A stretch of DNA of 64,000 bases, from assembly GCA_024336345.1 (NCBI GenBank), contig JANFOG010000004.1, positions 930,001-994,000 on the forward strand. The letters run 5' to 3'. Positions 23,717 to 36,201 of this stretch are shown here, piece by piece. A program made the translations under genes and the position numbers. The notes beneath the pieces were generated by a model. It made no database searches. It saw nothing but the letters and a program-made list of their open reading frames with translations, and was not told where the DNA came from. Numbering within the stretch: position 1 is the first letter of the stretch; each line of letters opens with the position of its first letter. This DNA comes from Mariannaea sp. PMI_226 (taxonomy: Eukaryota; Ascomycota; Sordariomycetes; Hypocreales; Nectriaceae).

Positions 23717-23820
23717 TAAATTTAGTGGCAGAGAGCATCCTCTGGGGGGGGGCATGGAGGTTTGTCCTTGGATCATATCATATCAAACCCAGTGACTTGT
23801 TACGAAATCAACTTGTTGTC

Positions 23821-23846
23821 GGTAGTTAGTTAGTTAGCTAACTACC
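23821..23846. repeat. Perfect 9-bp inverted repeat
   Basis: GGTAGTTAG at 23821-23829 is matched by its exact reverse complement CTAACTACC at 23838-23846, with an 8-nt spacer made of the same TTAG unit. It could form a hairpin. Confidence 0.8.
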
Positions 23847-24026
23847 ATAGTACTACTACTGTAGGGACCCAGACAGATAGAACCCCTTGTTTCGTGTGTA
23901 TTGACGAGTAGAGCAGGGAACGAGTCAGCCAAAGGTCCAGGGGACCTCTCCATTCCATAGTGGAACCGGTTTCCGTTTTGCTTCATCTTGTCAGCCAAAG
24001 GTCACGAGGGGGAAAAGAGCCTTGCT

Positions 24027-24038
24027 CGCGCGCGCGCG
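24027..24038. repeat. (CG)6 alternating tract
   Basis: Six CG dinucleotides occur in an otherwise AT-balanced intergenic segment. Survival of a CG run argues against heavy CpG-type decay here. The tract could adopt Z-DNA. Confidence 0.8.
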
Positions 24039-27000
24039 TGCACAAGGAACAAGGATGAGTGGTTCCGCGAAAGCGGTGACGTTTTTCTTTTTGGCCGTTG
24101 TCCAACATAGTCAGTTAGTCAGCCAAGTGTTTCTTCCTCTTCTTCTTCCATGATCGCGTACCTGGTGTTGATGACATTGACGACGCATGATTGGTCTGCC
24201 ACATAGACGAGGCAGCACATCACGTATAGAAAAGAGTAAAAGCGAGCGCCGCTATGGCAATTGACTTTGCACTTCCCCCCGGGGATTTTGCCTTTCTCGC
24301 CATTTCATATCAGAGAATCTATTGAGTAAGACTGACTGAGTGCAATGACATAACAGAAAAAGCGGAATAGCCAAAAACAACAACAAAAAAACATAAAAAC
24401 AAATATACAATGCCAACGAAGAAGGGAGATAGGGGTACAAGATACACAACATGATGACAGGTACATGGGTAATGGAGAGAAGAGGGGTCTTGTTTTTAGT
24501 ACCTGAAAGCTAGACAAGGGGGTGTTCATGACGCTTCGACGGACGAAGGAAAAAGAAAAGCGAGGAAGTACATACTGTAGGGAACTTTTATTATTGATCC
24601 CTACCCCATAGCTAGGCCATATGATAGGGTCCATCTTCATAAGCCGCGGGTTACTGGGAACTCTTACCCGCGGTCATCCCGTGAGTATGGATCTCAAGTT
24701 CATACTAATAATCACTTGCTTTTCCTCCTACTATCTATCAGCTTTCCCCAACGTGGATTGGATCGGGATCTATTTTTTTTCTTTCTATTTGTTCTTTTCA
24801 TATTTTCTGTCAATCATAATGTTTCCTGATATCAATGCCCAACCCGTTGTAAACAGAAGAGGCACATACAGTAGGCTAGGCCATGATGACTATACAATGA
24901 ATCAATGAATTGTTTGTTGTTTATTTTCTGGATCAAGTACGATAACAGACTGACCCGAATTTGTGCAATTGAACATGATGATTAGAGAGAAAGAGGAATA
25001 GAGAAAAGCATGACACATGAGAAGACACTGACTATGAGAAACCTTGACACATCATTGATGACCCAATCAGTGGCATCTAATGTCAGTGCCCAGCTAGACA
25101 AGTGCTATCTATGTTGAGGTCCAATTCTCGCAATCAGGGTCATTTGTCACTGACATACATGGCTTTGGGGGCTTCAATTGATCAACCAAATGTCCAATTC
25201 GTCCCTTGAAGTCCCCTGAGGATCCATCAAAAACCCTCAAGGAACGAGCGGATATTGATTGGTCTGCCATCTGGGTTTCGGATTTGGAGTGGCATTGCAT
25301 AACCAATACCTGATATAACAAATCGCATTTCGTAACTATGCCACAGAATAGAGTTTTCCAGTCCAATTGCTAGCCACATGCCGCATCTGGATCGACTACG
25401 TGACGGGCGTAACGGGCGCGAACAGAATGCGTGGAGCACCCGGACACAAGCGGCCTGCGCCCTGAGGCCTATTATGGCGGGGAGAAAAAGGGCAGTAGGA
25501 GTTGCCATAACTAATTCGTACGTTTTGTTCATAGTCATAGTACTGATTACTCTCGTGGTTTATTCCCCTTAGGTTCCCTCTTGGCCCCTCTTCCCCCCTC
25601 CCCTCTTAGTCCCCTTTGGCTTTGGCTTGGAGAATTTGCGTCTGGAGGAAGAGGAGGAAGAGGAGGAGGCCCATAACACAGACAAGAAGACCCGCTCAAA
25701 AAACACATCCTCTCCATTCGGTCCGGGGGGGGAGGGGGTGCGTTGCCAATTTTCTCAAACCGCATTGAGGCTGGAAACAGCATCCCCACAAGGCAGAAGT
25801 CGGTTCTGCCCTTGAATCCATAACCCGAGGCAAACGAGTCGATCCCCCGCCAAAGCTGAGATCTCCAGGAGACATCGTTGATTCTATTGAGCCCTGCAGC
25901 GTCAGGTCCCTTTGGTCCCCCGAAAAAAAAAAACCCTGGCTTTCATCGTTTCCAAGGAAAATCTTGGACGGGGTTCTTGTCGATCTTGCCGTCGAACGCG
26001 TTTTGGGGGCCCGTAACGATTAGCAGCGGCTGGCATCGATTGTGTTTAATTCGTGTGTTTGCCCACTGCTGGGGAGGGAGGGGGTATGGTAGTAATGGGG
26101 GCTTGAGATTGCAACGCCGCGGAACGCCAATCATCATGGCACAACCAACACCTTCTCTCCAAACCGGTCAAGTGCTCGGTAAGCTCATGCAAGATACTTT
26201 GTGGCCAAAGTTGGAAAGGAGTTTCGCCCTGGCGCTACTGGGCCTGGAAGGGCGAAGAAGGGGGGGGGCTTGATGTGTCTCAGCATTAATTGTATTTTTT
26301 TTTGTCTCCCATTACCACCCGCAACTGTTGGAGTTTGATAATCAGCCATCGGGAACGAGATATGCGGGACGGCACTCGTCCAAGGATGCGCACTCAAATT
26401 GTACTATGGAACCGACTTAGCCTTGGACCCTGCCAACCGTGACAGGCTAGGCCTGCTGGGGGGCTTGAAGGCTCAGCGAGCAATTGAGTTAGACACTGGT
26501 AGATCAGAACGAGCCCATGTAATGTATTTCTCCCTAACAAAACTTGTCTCTATAGCCAGGGACAGTCAATGAGCCAAAGCGGTCAGTTAAACAATCAGAA
26601 GATAAGATTTGAAGTTTTTTCTATTTTGTTTTGCTTTTGGTTCTTTAGCGGCACAAGCCAAGACAGGGGACACTCCTCGACTTCCCCCATCCGGGTATAC
26701 ATCCAGGAATGCACGGGAAGCGGGGGTGGCCATTGTGCCATTGTGGCATGACCAGTGTGAAGTGCAGGACTGTACGGAGCAGTTCCGATGATAGTGACGT
26801 TAGACTTCGTGTGGCTTTTCTTCGGCAGGGAAACGAGCTGGACCCTGAAAATGGAGGTCGGAGGCAAAACATGGAGAAGGAGAAAAAAAAACACCATCGA
26901 GGCGGCAAGTGAGGCGAAAAAGCGAAAAATAAACTAATAATAACAAACGGCGAGGGAGGTAAGTTAAAAGATTGAGACGATCCGGAGCAAGATCACCGGA

Positions 27001-27853
27001 CGTCAACACTGAGCCATACCAGACTTTGGTGCCAGATATTGACGTATAACTATTTGATATTTGAGTATTAGATAACCTGTTCGTAGTCCGCACAGAGAGT
27101 ATGAGTATCAATGTTGCACCTACAGAGGAGTACTGGGTTGTAATTACCTCCATACCCGGACGGTTACCCCAGAGGGTCCAGAGGGTCCAGATGATAGAAA
27201 AGACGCTGCTGTGTACCCAGGTTATGGAGTAGGTAGTCAACTATAGTCAACTAATAAAATAACAAGTGTCACTTGGTCGTCATAAAAAGGAAATGAATGC
27301 GGGGTTTACGCAGGGCACAGCTGGTACGGGATTTTGGTAGAGTTGCATTGTGCGCTGAAAGGTATCTATAAACATCAATGTCATTCGTAATAATTACATA
27401 CCAAGTATGGAGTATAGGTACGATAAATGGTGCGAAGCGAGTGGCGAGGTACAGTTCCGGGCTGCCGTGTCATGGACCAGATCAAGCACCAACACACCAA
27501 GAGCAGATGCAAAGCGAGGGCCACAGTTTGCAGCAGCAGCACCTTTTAAATAGGGCAGGCGGTCCAAAACTAGCTGCGTGCATGCAATTACTCGGGAGTG
27601 TGGTGTGTTGAATATTAAATGCGAGGTTGAGTGTCATTCAACTTGCCTGCTGGCAATGCTGCAATGGGGCAACAGGCACAAAAGAACAGACGAAGGAACC
27701 TGTATTCCGTACAGACTGCAGTGGCACAGATGTATTGTCGCACAGATCCGGACGTGCAGCATGCAATTTTTGAATGAGTGGGACGGCACCGAGGCGGGGA
27801 TGAAATGCGGCCAAGGGGAAGGAGGAGGTACAGTGCTGTGTAATCTGTAGGTA

Positions 27854-27890
27854 ACACACACACACACACACACACATCACATCACATCAC
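27854..27890 (+). repeat. (AC)11 followed by (ATCAC)3
   Basis: A dinucleotide run of eleven AC units passes directly into three perfect ATCAC pentamers. Confidence 0.9.
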
Positions 27891-28856
27891 ACTTCGGGGT
27901 GGTGTCCGTAGTGGCTGGGAGAGGACGAAAGAGGGTCGGCTGTGACAGGGAAATTTTATGCGGACCGGGGACTGGAACTGGCACTGGCGTAAAGGGCAAG
28001 GTACCCTGGTTGCCACGCCATGTCGATATTGCGAGGTAACCCAACCGTCGGGCCCGGGGGACCTCTCCCGAGCCGCGCCGCATCCAAGCGACAGGAACAG
28101 ACGAGGATACGGAAAAGGGATTAGAGTGGTGGGGATGAGGGGACGAGGCACAAACTTGGGCAGCATAGGGACTCATGCCGTACGACGATAACCGGGGCTC
28201 CGTAGCCTCAACGGACAAACTGACACGGACTGTGCTGGCATTTGTGCAACGAGAGACCCCGACGAGGCCAAACGCCGAATGAGGAGGCGAGGATGGCGGC
28301 ATTCCGAAGGCCAGAGGCAAAATTTACATATAGAGTTTCTAAGGTCGACCTCTGGCGCATCATAATGAGGGCAGCCGGACTGTTCGTTTATCTTAGCGGT
28401 GTCGCTGACATTCGCTGGTCGGAGCTGATGGCGCGGACAAAAGCCAAATCCTCACAACGCCGAGCTAATAAAGAGTTGATAGAGCGAATGGAATAACCAA
28501 AATGAATCAAATACTTGTACGGCTGTCGGCGAAGCGCGGCAAAAATGGATAGAGCCCACTTTGAGCCGAGTTGGCTGGTCTGAATGCCTCCACGACGGGA
28601 TAGCCACGGGAGAGTATGTTTTAACATTGGAGTTGGAAGGGTTTCTGTTCGCGGGCATCTCTGCTTTGTGCCTGATTGATCGATCAATGATGTCTGTCCA
28701 ATGTCTCAAAGCAGTGTGCACAGTACCTCTTTCCATCTGCGCGCCCGTCGCAAATGCTTGTGTCAAAAGGGTATGGAAATCCCCCTCTCAATCTCATCAA
28801 TCATTGGCTGGAGTTGGTTACAAAGCCTGGCTGAGTGATGCTTCACAAAGGAAGAG

Positions 28857-28878
28857 GGACCTGGACCTGGACCTGGAC
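28857..28878 (+). repeat. (CTGGAC) hexamer tandem repeat
   Basis: Three full CTGGAC units follow a partial one. There is no coding evidence around it. Confidence 0.85.
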
Positions 28879-31800
28879 CCTTGAAGGCTGAGCAGGACTT
28901 GCTAGGGGGCCAGCTGTCTAAGCATCCACTGGGTGCAACTCCTGGGGCATCAGCGTCCAAAGAAGGGGGGGGTTTTTTGACCGTTCCCCGCTATCTCCAT
29001 CCCAAAGGCCCATAAAGACCCATTCTCTTTTAGGGACCAGATGCTCCACGGATGGTGACTCCATCTCAAGACAGGGCATATCTCACGCCCCTAACGTGAG
29101 GCGCGCCTGACTGACTGCTTCGTCGCTAGGCCATGGCCTCCACTCACTGCCCTCAAAACGCGCCCGCACACAGCCCAGCCTGTCATGGACAGGTTTTGCC
29201 TTACTGGAAGGGTTCTGGTGCGCCATGGGTTCCTGTACCTTCTTGTCATCATGACGCCGGAACCCTCGACTATTGCTCAACTGTCGCCGCTGCTCATCTT
29301 ACAGTATCATGATAAAAACCCAATTCGACTCAACAAATGGCTCGTTACCCATTAATTAGTGTTTTGTCGTAACCCCGCGCATTCCACGGAGTGCAGGCTG
29401 CTTCCATCTCCGCCCTCATAGTCGACCTTCGTTCGCGCTGAGGGCATTCTAGGGTCTACTGACGGGACGTTCGGATCTTGTCTTTGCGACGACGACCACT
29501 TTTTCCAATAGTGGATTTATTAGCACACGATTTACCAGAGCCTTGATTTTGGCACTGACGAGTGAGAGGCCCCAGGATCCGGGACACTCCAGCTCCCTGG
29601 AGTCCATAGCACTACATGGGAGTCCTGTAGCACATAATAGTGAGTGTAATTGATTGGGGTTGCTGAAAATCGCGGAACCTTCTCTCCACAGACCAATCAA
29701 GCCAAGGGTCAGGGTCCAGGCTGACAAGTGAGAGTCCTGTGTGAGCTTGACGTCACCATGGTGTGATGCGAAAGTGGAAAATGTACTATGTAGTTTGAGG
29801 GGACTTGGCTCCCAAAGGTGAAAAATCCTTGGTCCGTCACGATGACGCCTAGGCTTGGAGGATCGAGATTACGGTTGGATACTGGATCAGGGTCCAGGAA
29901 CCGGAGCAATATTCCGCATCTATCGTCTGTTGGCTGACGCGCCCACAAAGTCGCGACGCATGTAAATGCCATTTCATTTGTTTAATTTGAAGAGGAGCAA
30001 GAAAGTCTCCGATGCAGAAATGAATGTAATATTCAGTTGCAGTATTGTTCACGCAAGCGTGACGTCAAATAAGGAGGGGTAGAGAGAGGGAGAGAGAGGA
30101 AATGGAGATTGAGAGGGATAGAAGAGAATGAGCGTGTGAGTCTCAAATTAAACCAGTGTCCATATTTGTTGGGCCTAGATTGAGGGGAAGGAGCAGAGTT
30201 GGGGATTGCATGCAACCACTGGGGACGGTGGAGAGGAGGAGGCGAGGCAGAGAGGAGGAGGAGGAGGAGGAGAAGATGAAGAGAGAGGGGATGTCAGCAA
30301 GGTTTGGGTGGTGCGACTTGGCGAGGCTGTGATGGGTTGCACTGGTCAAGATGGGCCCTGTACATCTGTGCGACGGTGTACGGAGTACGACGGTGTGTGT
30401 TGCTGTCAAGTGGAGTGAAGTTTTTTTTGGTGATCGACATGTTGGAGGGCCCGATTAGGACTCGACTGGGACTTGGCTGACTGGGAACCTCGCCGCGGAA
30501 GCAGCAGCAACGCCAAAGTGCACGTCAAGCCACATGCTAGCGCCACCTAAACTCTTGCAAGTGTGGGCGCCCTAGTCCTAGTCTGAGCGATCACTGGAGG
30601 TACCACATAATTGCGGCGTAAGTAAGTGGAAGGAGTATTGGAGGAGAGCTATCACCGATGAAAATGGTACCAATTGGAACTCCGATGGTGCTGTCCCGGT
30701 TGCGATGGCGATGTGGATTTTCAGGCTGGAAGAGGAGGGGGAAGAAAAACTGGAAACCACTCCCCCTTCCTTCCCTGTCCGTCGCCTGGGTCGAACCCTT
30801 GGATCATTGTTCCTTCCTTTGGAAGGGAAGTGGACGCCAAAGAAAACTCTCGTTGCCCCTGGTCAATTTTGTCCAATAGCACCCTACCCTGGATTACGGA
30901 GTACGTGCGGAGTGCGTAGTAGCGAGGGGAGGGGAGGGGGCGACGACAACCACCAACACCACTGTGGAACACTAACAGACTTGACAACCTTCAGGACTCG
31001 ACAATGCCTAGGTAAGCATGTAAATGCAGCAGCAGGTCCGCAGGACCACGCAAGACCACGCAGGGCCACCAAGACCCCACACACACTCAGGCCCACACCT
31101 TATCCACCCCGGTCGAAACCACCCCGGTCACTCCCACACTCTGGGAACTGGGAGCGGGAGCTTGGGAGGGGGTCCAAGCAAGGAAGCCAAGGCCAGCCTG
31201 GCCCAGGGCTCCAGTCAATCCTCCAGGGCTGTTCCAGGGCTGCTACTGCGTACAGGGCGTCGAGGTTCCAGGTTCAAGGCTCCATGCTTGTGGGCTTGGG
31301 ATGAGGCAGGAACGCGGCCAACTCTCTTTCACGGCCGTCTTCGATCCCATCGATCGAAGGGGTTTCATGAGCTTTGGTCCTCAGCCAGCAGTTGATTTCT
31401 CTCCACTCTCCTTGCCCCGTGGTCTCTACTTACATAGCACATCCTACATAGTATGTAGTAATTGACTGATTTTTCTTCTTTCTTTTTATTATCTTCATTC
31501 ATTCGTTCACCCCCCTCTCTCATCAATCATCCATCTACCGCAGATTACGTAGTAAGGTGCCCATATATGTATTATATATTTTTTTTCCCTGTCTTTTGAG
31601 ATGGTCTGGTCCTCGCCCCTCTCCTCGCCGCCCGTGCTGTACATAATAACTTTTGTGCTCCGTACTCCATTCTCCGTACTTCCGTACCAACCTTTGCCTC
31701 CTCCAGGTTGTCGACGGATTCCAAACCTAATGAAGCTCCTACCACTTCATTAGCCTCGTCACTCTTGACTCGTCTGATCTGGAGTCTGACCTGACGACCT

Positions 31801-32387
31801 CTTGATTTCCATCCCCATTCCCATTCTCATGCCCTGACCGCCACTGTACTAGTGCATGTACATTGACACTGACATTGCATCGATCTCATTCATGTAAACT
31901 TTGTTCGTTCCCGTTAAAATTAGTACCCCCTCCTCCCTCTCGTTTTACCCCATACCTACCTATTTTACCCTACTCTACCCTTCTACTTTGACCCCTCCAT
32001 CGGTTACTGCCTTAACCTTTTCAGCATCTACATATACTTCTACTTCGTCCCTCTCGCATCTATGCTCTCTCTGGTTCCTGCCTTGCCTACCTAAGCATTT
32101 ATCAACATCCAACACCCCTTCCCCTCCCCTCGTGTCCCTGGCTGCGTTGCTTTGTACTTCGTACTCTTGATCCCTATCTGCCTGCTCAGTCGACAGTAGG
32201 CAATCTCTCCTCTCGTCCTTGCTGCTCTGCCATCGCTCACTCCATCTCTGGAACACGTTTGCGTTTGTCTTCTTCCCCTTGAAGGCACACTCGTCCATCT
32301 ACTCATCCCAATACCGCTGGGGCAATCAAACCGACGAACGACATCCGTCCACTCGCACCAGATATTTCTTGTGTCACCTCAAGCTAC

Positions 32388-32405
32388 ATGCCGCCGCCGC
32401 CCTAG
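32388..32405 (+). promoter_or_regulatory. Possible short uORF (Met-Pro4-stop) before the C2H2 regulator
   Basis: An ATG followed by four proline codons and TAG lies about 0.7 kb upstream of the regulator's start codon, inside a long pyrimidine-rich stretch. If the leader extends this far and no leader intron removes it, the ribosome would meet a poly-proline uORF. The leader extent is unknown. Confidence 0.3.
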
Positions 32406-33112
32406 CGTCAACCGCGACTCTCATTATTCGTCAACGTCACTGCTGCAGTGACCATCGATTCCTACTACGCCCTCCACCGTCGTGTCTTGTGTGCTTTGTC
32501 CTCTTGCGCTGGCAAAGTCCTCCAATACCTCTCCGATCAACTAAGCGTTGGTACTTGAGCCCTGAAGCTCGCAAGTTTGCAGCTGCTCTCTACATCCATC
32601 CTTGCGGTAGTCTCGCTCTCGACACATTTTACGTCAAGAAAAGCAAAGAGGAACGGGTTCTTTCATTTCGGGAGTCATCTGAGACAAACTGCTGCGAGAC
32701 CCTGAACTTGGTTCATTTGTTGGAAACTTCCGCCCTCCAGCTCATTTTCCAGTGCACCTCTGCATCTCTTAGAAGCCTCCCGCTTCTTTAGTGGCCGACC
32801 ACCAACCCCTAGGGCACTAGCCTCTCCTCGGCACCCGATCAAACTTCTACACCCCTCCCCCCCCTGTCACTGCCAGCAGTCTCCAGGCACTTGCCGTACC
32901 TTGCTCCATTATCCTCCGCCTTGAGCAAGCTCGCCTCTCTGCATCTCACCTCTTAAGGCGCGCCCCCCCCCCTCTGTTACCTCACTACAAACTTTCCAAT
33001 CCGTGTCTTTTCTGGCTCATTCGACTTTTCAATCCTTAAACCAAGAAGGAAGAAAAAAGTAAAAAGTATTTCTCTTCGGACAAAAGTTAATCGTTTCACT
33101 CATCTATTCGCC

Positions 33113-33991
33113 ATGCACGCTCGAGACGCCACAGGCCGACAGGTCTCCCTCCTCAATGATGATAACTCCAGCTACTGGACTCACCAATCCCTGCCCTATC
33201 ACTCCGGCCACGCCGTGGCGCCCTCTTACTCGTCTTCATCATCACCCAATACTCCCGAGTTGCTACGGTCTGATTCCTACGACTCTCAGATGAGCAACGA
33301 TCCGATGTCGCCTATGACTCCCAATGTCGAATATTACCCTCGCCAGCAGTCCATCTACTCCATCTCCCACGACTATAGCATAGATGGGCACTCAGCCAAA
33401 GCTTCAGGATACGCCGAGAGCACTCGATCCGCGTCTTTTGACGACGATCCCTCTTGCCAAGGCGCCACGTCGCCTATGCCTGACCGACCCAACAAGCGCT
33501 ACCCGTGCCGCTATCGTGAAAGCCATGGCTGTGAAAAAACGTTCACCACCTCTGGCCATGCATCACGTCACTCCAAGATTCACACCGCTGAGAAGGCTGT
33601 TCAATGCACATTCCCCGGTTGCCAGAAGAAATTCACTCGCGCCGACAACATGAAGCAGCATCTTGAAACTCACTACAAAGACAAGGCCCGGTCATCTAGC
33701 TCGCGGGGTTCCAAATCTGCGCTCGGCGAATCGCGCCGCAACTCATCCTCCGCCGCCTCTGGGCGAAGCTCGGGGTCGAGTCGTTCGTCTTCTTCAAGGG
33801 AATCCAAGGCCCACTGGGAAGCGAAACAATATCATCTTCCCACCCCCGCGCAGCCCTCACCGAATGTTTCCAGTGGAGCCTGGGACATGCGCGGTCTCAA
33901 CCTGCCCCTGCTTAACCGGCCCGTGGCTGGCAGGACCCCCAGTGGACTTGATGCCCTGGCAATGGCGGTGGCCTGTCAAGAGGGTGCCTGA
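33113..33991 (+). CDS. C2H2 zinc-finger transcription factor, MtfA/Nrg-like
   Basis: This is a nuclear regulator with two adjacent C2H2 fingers, in a single exon of 292 residues. The finger block resembles that of MtfA-type fungal factors (developmental and secondary-metabolism regulators) and the yeast repressors Nrg1/2. That match is from memory of the family, not a search. The N-terminal 125 residues are Ser/Pro/Tyr-rich. Finger 1 has its metal ligands at C132, C140, H153 and H157, and carries FTTSGHASRHSKIH. Finger 2 has C165, C170, H183 and H187, with the pattern C-x4-C-x12-H-x3-H and FTRADNMKQH. The 7-residue spacing between the finger 1 cysteines is wider than the usual 2-4. A Ser/Arg-rich tail (192-232) and a hydrophobic LNLPLLNRP stretch follow. 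The gene stands alone behind a 10.6-kb gap, suggesting complex upstream control. Confidence 0.9.
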   Translation: MHARDATGRQVSLLNDDNSSYWTHQSLPYHSGHAVAPSYSSSSSPNTPELLRSDSYDSQMSNDPMSPMTPNVEYYPRQQSIYSISHDYSIDGHSAKASGYAESTRSASFDDDPSCQGATSPMPDRPNKRYPCRYRESHGCEKTFTTSGHASRHSKIHTAEKAVQCTFPGCQKKFTRADNMKQHLETHYKDKARSSSSRGSKSALGESRRNSSSAASGRSSGSSRSSSSRESKAHWEAKQYHLPTPAQPSPNVSSGAWDMRGLNLPLLNRPVAGRTPSGLDALAMAVACQEGA

Positions 33992-36201
33992 GCGCACTCC
34001 CTGAACAAGATCCCTGACTCGATTGTCGCCCAACATCCCACCTCCCTCACCGTCTATCACTCATGATGAATCCGCAAACGCATTATTGATAATCTTAATC
34101 TCGTTCAATCGACCTTGCTGCAGCGTACCGTCACCCCTCTTCAATTTTACTTGCACATGATCACAAAAATATACGACACACACGACTACGAATTTCCCGT
34201 TTGCTTCTATGATCTCAGCTATAGGACTGTTGCCGGCTGGCCGTGGGTTGTACACGGGATATACACTATACCAACACCCGAATGGAGACGGCGTTTATTG
34301 TTTCTGATATTTCTTCTCCTTCTTACGTCTGATTCTTTTAACGGCTGATTTATTTCTATTCGCCTTGAGATCTTGGTGATCATGACCGGTGTCCAAAACA
34401 AACAAAAAAAAGATACACGAACTAGGCGCCTAGCATGGCTTCTACCCTTCCCCCCTCTTATCTGGTTTTAGATACATGACGACAGGAAACGCAACACGGA
34501 ATATTCCCCCACCTGGAGAGAAAAGGCATGGCGTTGGGGTTTCTGCTCTTGAGTATGTTTATATATTGTTCCTACGCAGCAGGGGGTGGGCTCTCTTGGT
34601 GGTTGCCAGATGCACCGCGAAGAGTGAGTACTTTGGTGCTTGTCCACGGCCCATATTATATACATCTCCCTTGGCCATTTGAGCTACAGGTACATGGCTG
34701 TATTTGCTGACCAGATCGACGATTTCGATTCTTGGATCATGTTTATATCCGTACATACATATGTAGTTGGAAGAAGAAGGTCTTCAGAGGAAGCTCTTTC
34801 ATCTGCTCGAGTTATAATACCATTTTGATGATTCTTCAAACTCAATGAAGTTGACTGCATATTTGCCGTTTTTCGTGAACATTTTTTCTCACTTCTATTT
34901 CTTTCCCCTTTCTTCTTCTTTTTTTTTTTGCTTTTTCTTGACCCGACCGAAAAAGACAAAAGACCGTTTTCTCCCCCCGCACATTGTGAACATGTGAACA
35001 GGCAGAGATGCATGCCCCCCGATCTGTGTCTTAGACGTGCAATCACCAATGGTAATCGCCCCGAATGTTTCTAGACAAGTCCCCAACGCTTCTTAGACAC
35101 AGGGAGTTTTGCGCCACTGGCTTACTTTTTTTTTTCTTATCCTTGTAAAAAAAATTCTTTTCTTTTTTTCAGGGTTCTATCGAGAAGAAAAAAAAAGCCA
35201 CAATTTTCAAAAATGACGGAAGGGGGAGGCGTAGTTATTCGGTTACATTTGGGTCAAGATTCCTCAGAGAGAGCTGAAAACCCAAAAAAAATTGGTCTCA
35301 CAAAATTAGTTAACTGTAAAGAGGTTCACTATCGAAAAAAAAAAAAATTCTCGACTATTAAATTGCGTACATGCAGCTTTTCCCTTTTTCTTCTCCCCCC
35401 CTCCCCCTTGTTTTGCTTCTTCCGTGGCTTCCGATGAGAAAGCCATTTGGGCACCTTTTTCAGGCATTACTGCCCATGTATGTAATGATGATGCTGGCCA
35501 TCCCACACCCCTACCTGCTACTACTACTACTACTGCTATAGTAACCTCCGTCCTAAATGTCCTACGAACTATTTTTCACCGCAAGTTCTCTTTACTTTTT
35601 TTTTGCTTCTTCTTCTTCTACTCTTCTCCTTTCTTTTCTTGGTGAAGGGCCTGTCTTGTAATGAACGGGAGAGACATAGGTTTTTGCTTTTTCTACTACT
35701 TTCTTCTTTTCTTTTTCGTTCTTTTTTGTAAGCACGAAGTCGTCAGTGGCGACGCTTAGACAATGGTAACACAAGATCGACTGGGTCTGAACAGATAATA
35801 GAATAGCTCTTAAATTTTAATAGTTTTTTCTTTCTTTTGTTTCTACGTAATTTTGTGAGTAATTGAGGGTTAGCCCAGTGAAGGGGAACAAACATGCATA
35901 ATCCGCTTGTACAAATAGACACAAATCTTTTATCCCATGAAAAAAAAAACCACAGACTCCGAACATAAGCAGTAAGTCGTTAGGTTTGTACGCCGTGAGA
36001 TCATTGAGTATACAAATGCATGAAATTTTGAACTTGAAAAAGGAATAAAAAAAAGTAAAAGATCCAAAGATGAGAATGGTGGTGGGAAATTTTTCCTTGG
36101 ATCGATTTCTCAACTGAAGTCTATTCCCACTCTCTTCTTGATAGAAAGGGGAGTGCTTTTGACTATGGTAGACAAGATGGCTCTGGTGAGGTGATCCTAT
36201 C
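33992..36201. other. Convergent 3' intergenic region
   Basis: This is 2.2 kb between the convergent C2H2 and acetate kinase genes. It is T-rich (34900-35750) with long poly-T and poly-A runs and a CTA/TAC trinucleotide run at about 35516-35534. No gene is recognisable. It should hold both 3' untranslated regions. Confidence 0.6.

Larger units (their letters stand above)
22519..33112. other. Long gene-free region (about 10.6 kb) before the C2H2 regulator
   Basis: No recognisable gene was found on either strand. The longest open frames (30705-31304 and 32219-32791, about 190-199 codons) have Pro/Ser/Arg-rich, chance-like translations. The region begins with the PRP31 3' untranslated sequence. 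It contains many microsatellites (22668, 22999, 23661, 24027, 27854, 28857, 30251), A/T homopolymers and several TACGGAGTA motifs. From about 31440 to 33112 it is strongly pyrimidine-rich on the + strand, as expected of a very long leader and promoter for the downstream regulator. A non-coding RNA could be present but cannot be seen from sequence alone. Confidence 0.6.

Noticed and set aside
30787..30800. B-box-like GGTTCGACCC on the minus strand
   Set aside because: The T-arm stem does not pair and no A box lies at the right distance upstream.
30705..31304. 199-codon + strand open frame in the long gap
   Set aside because: The Pro/Arg/Gly-rich translation is chance-like, with equal-length frames on the opposite strand and no splice-linked partner.
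32219..32791. 190-codon + strand open frame before the C2H2 regulator
   Set aside because: It lies in the pyrimidine-rich leader candidate, has a low-complexity translation and no recognisable motif.
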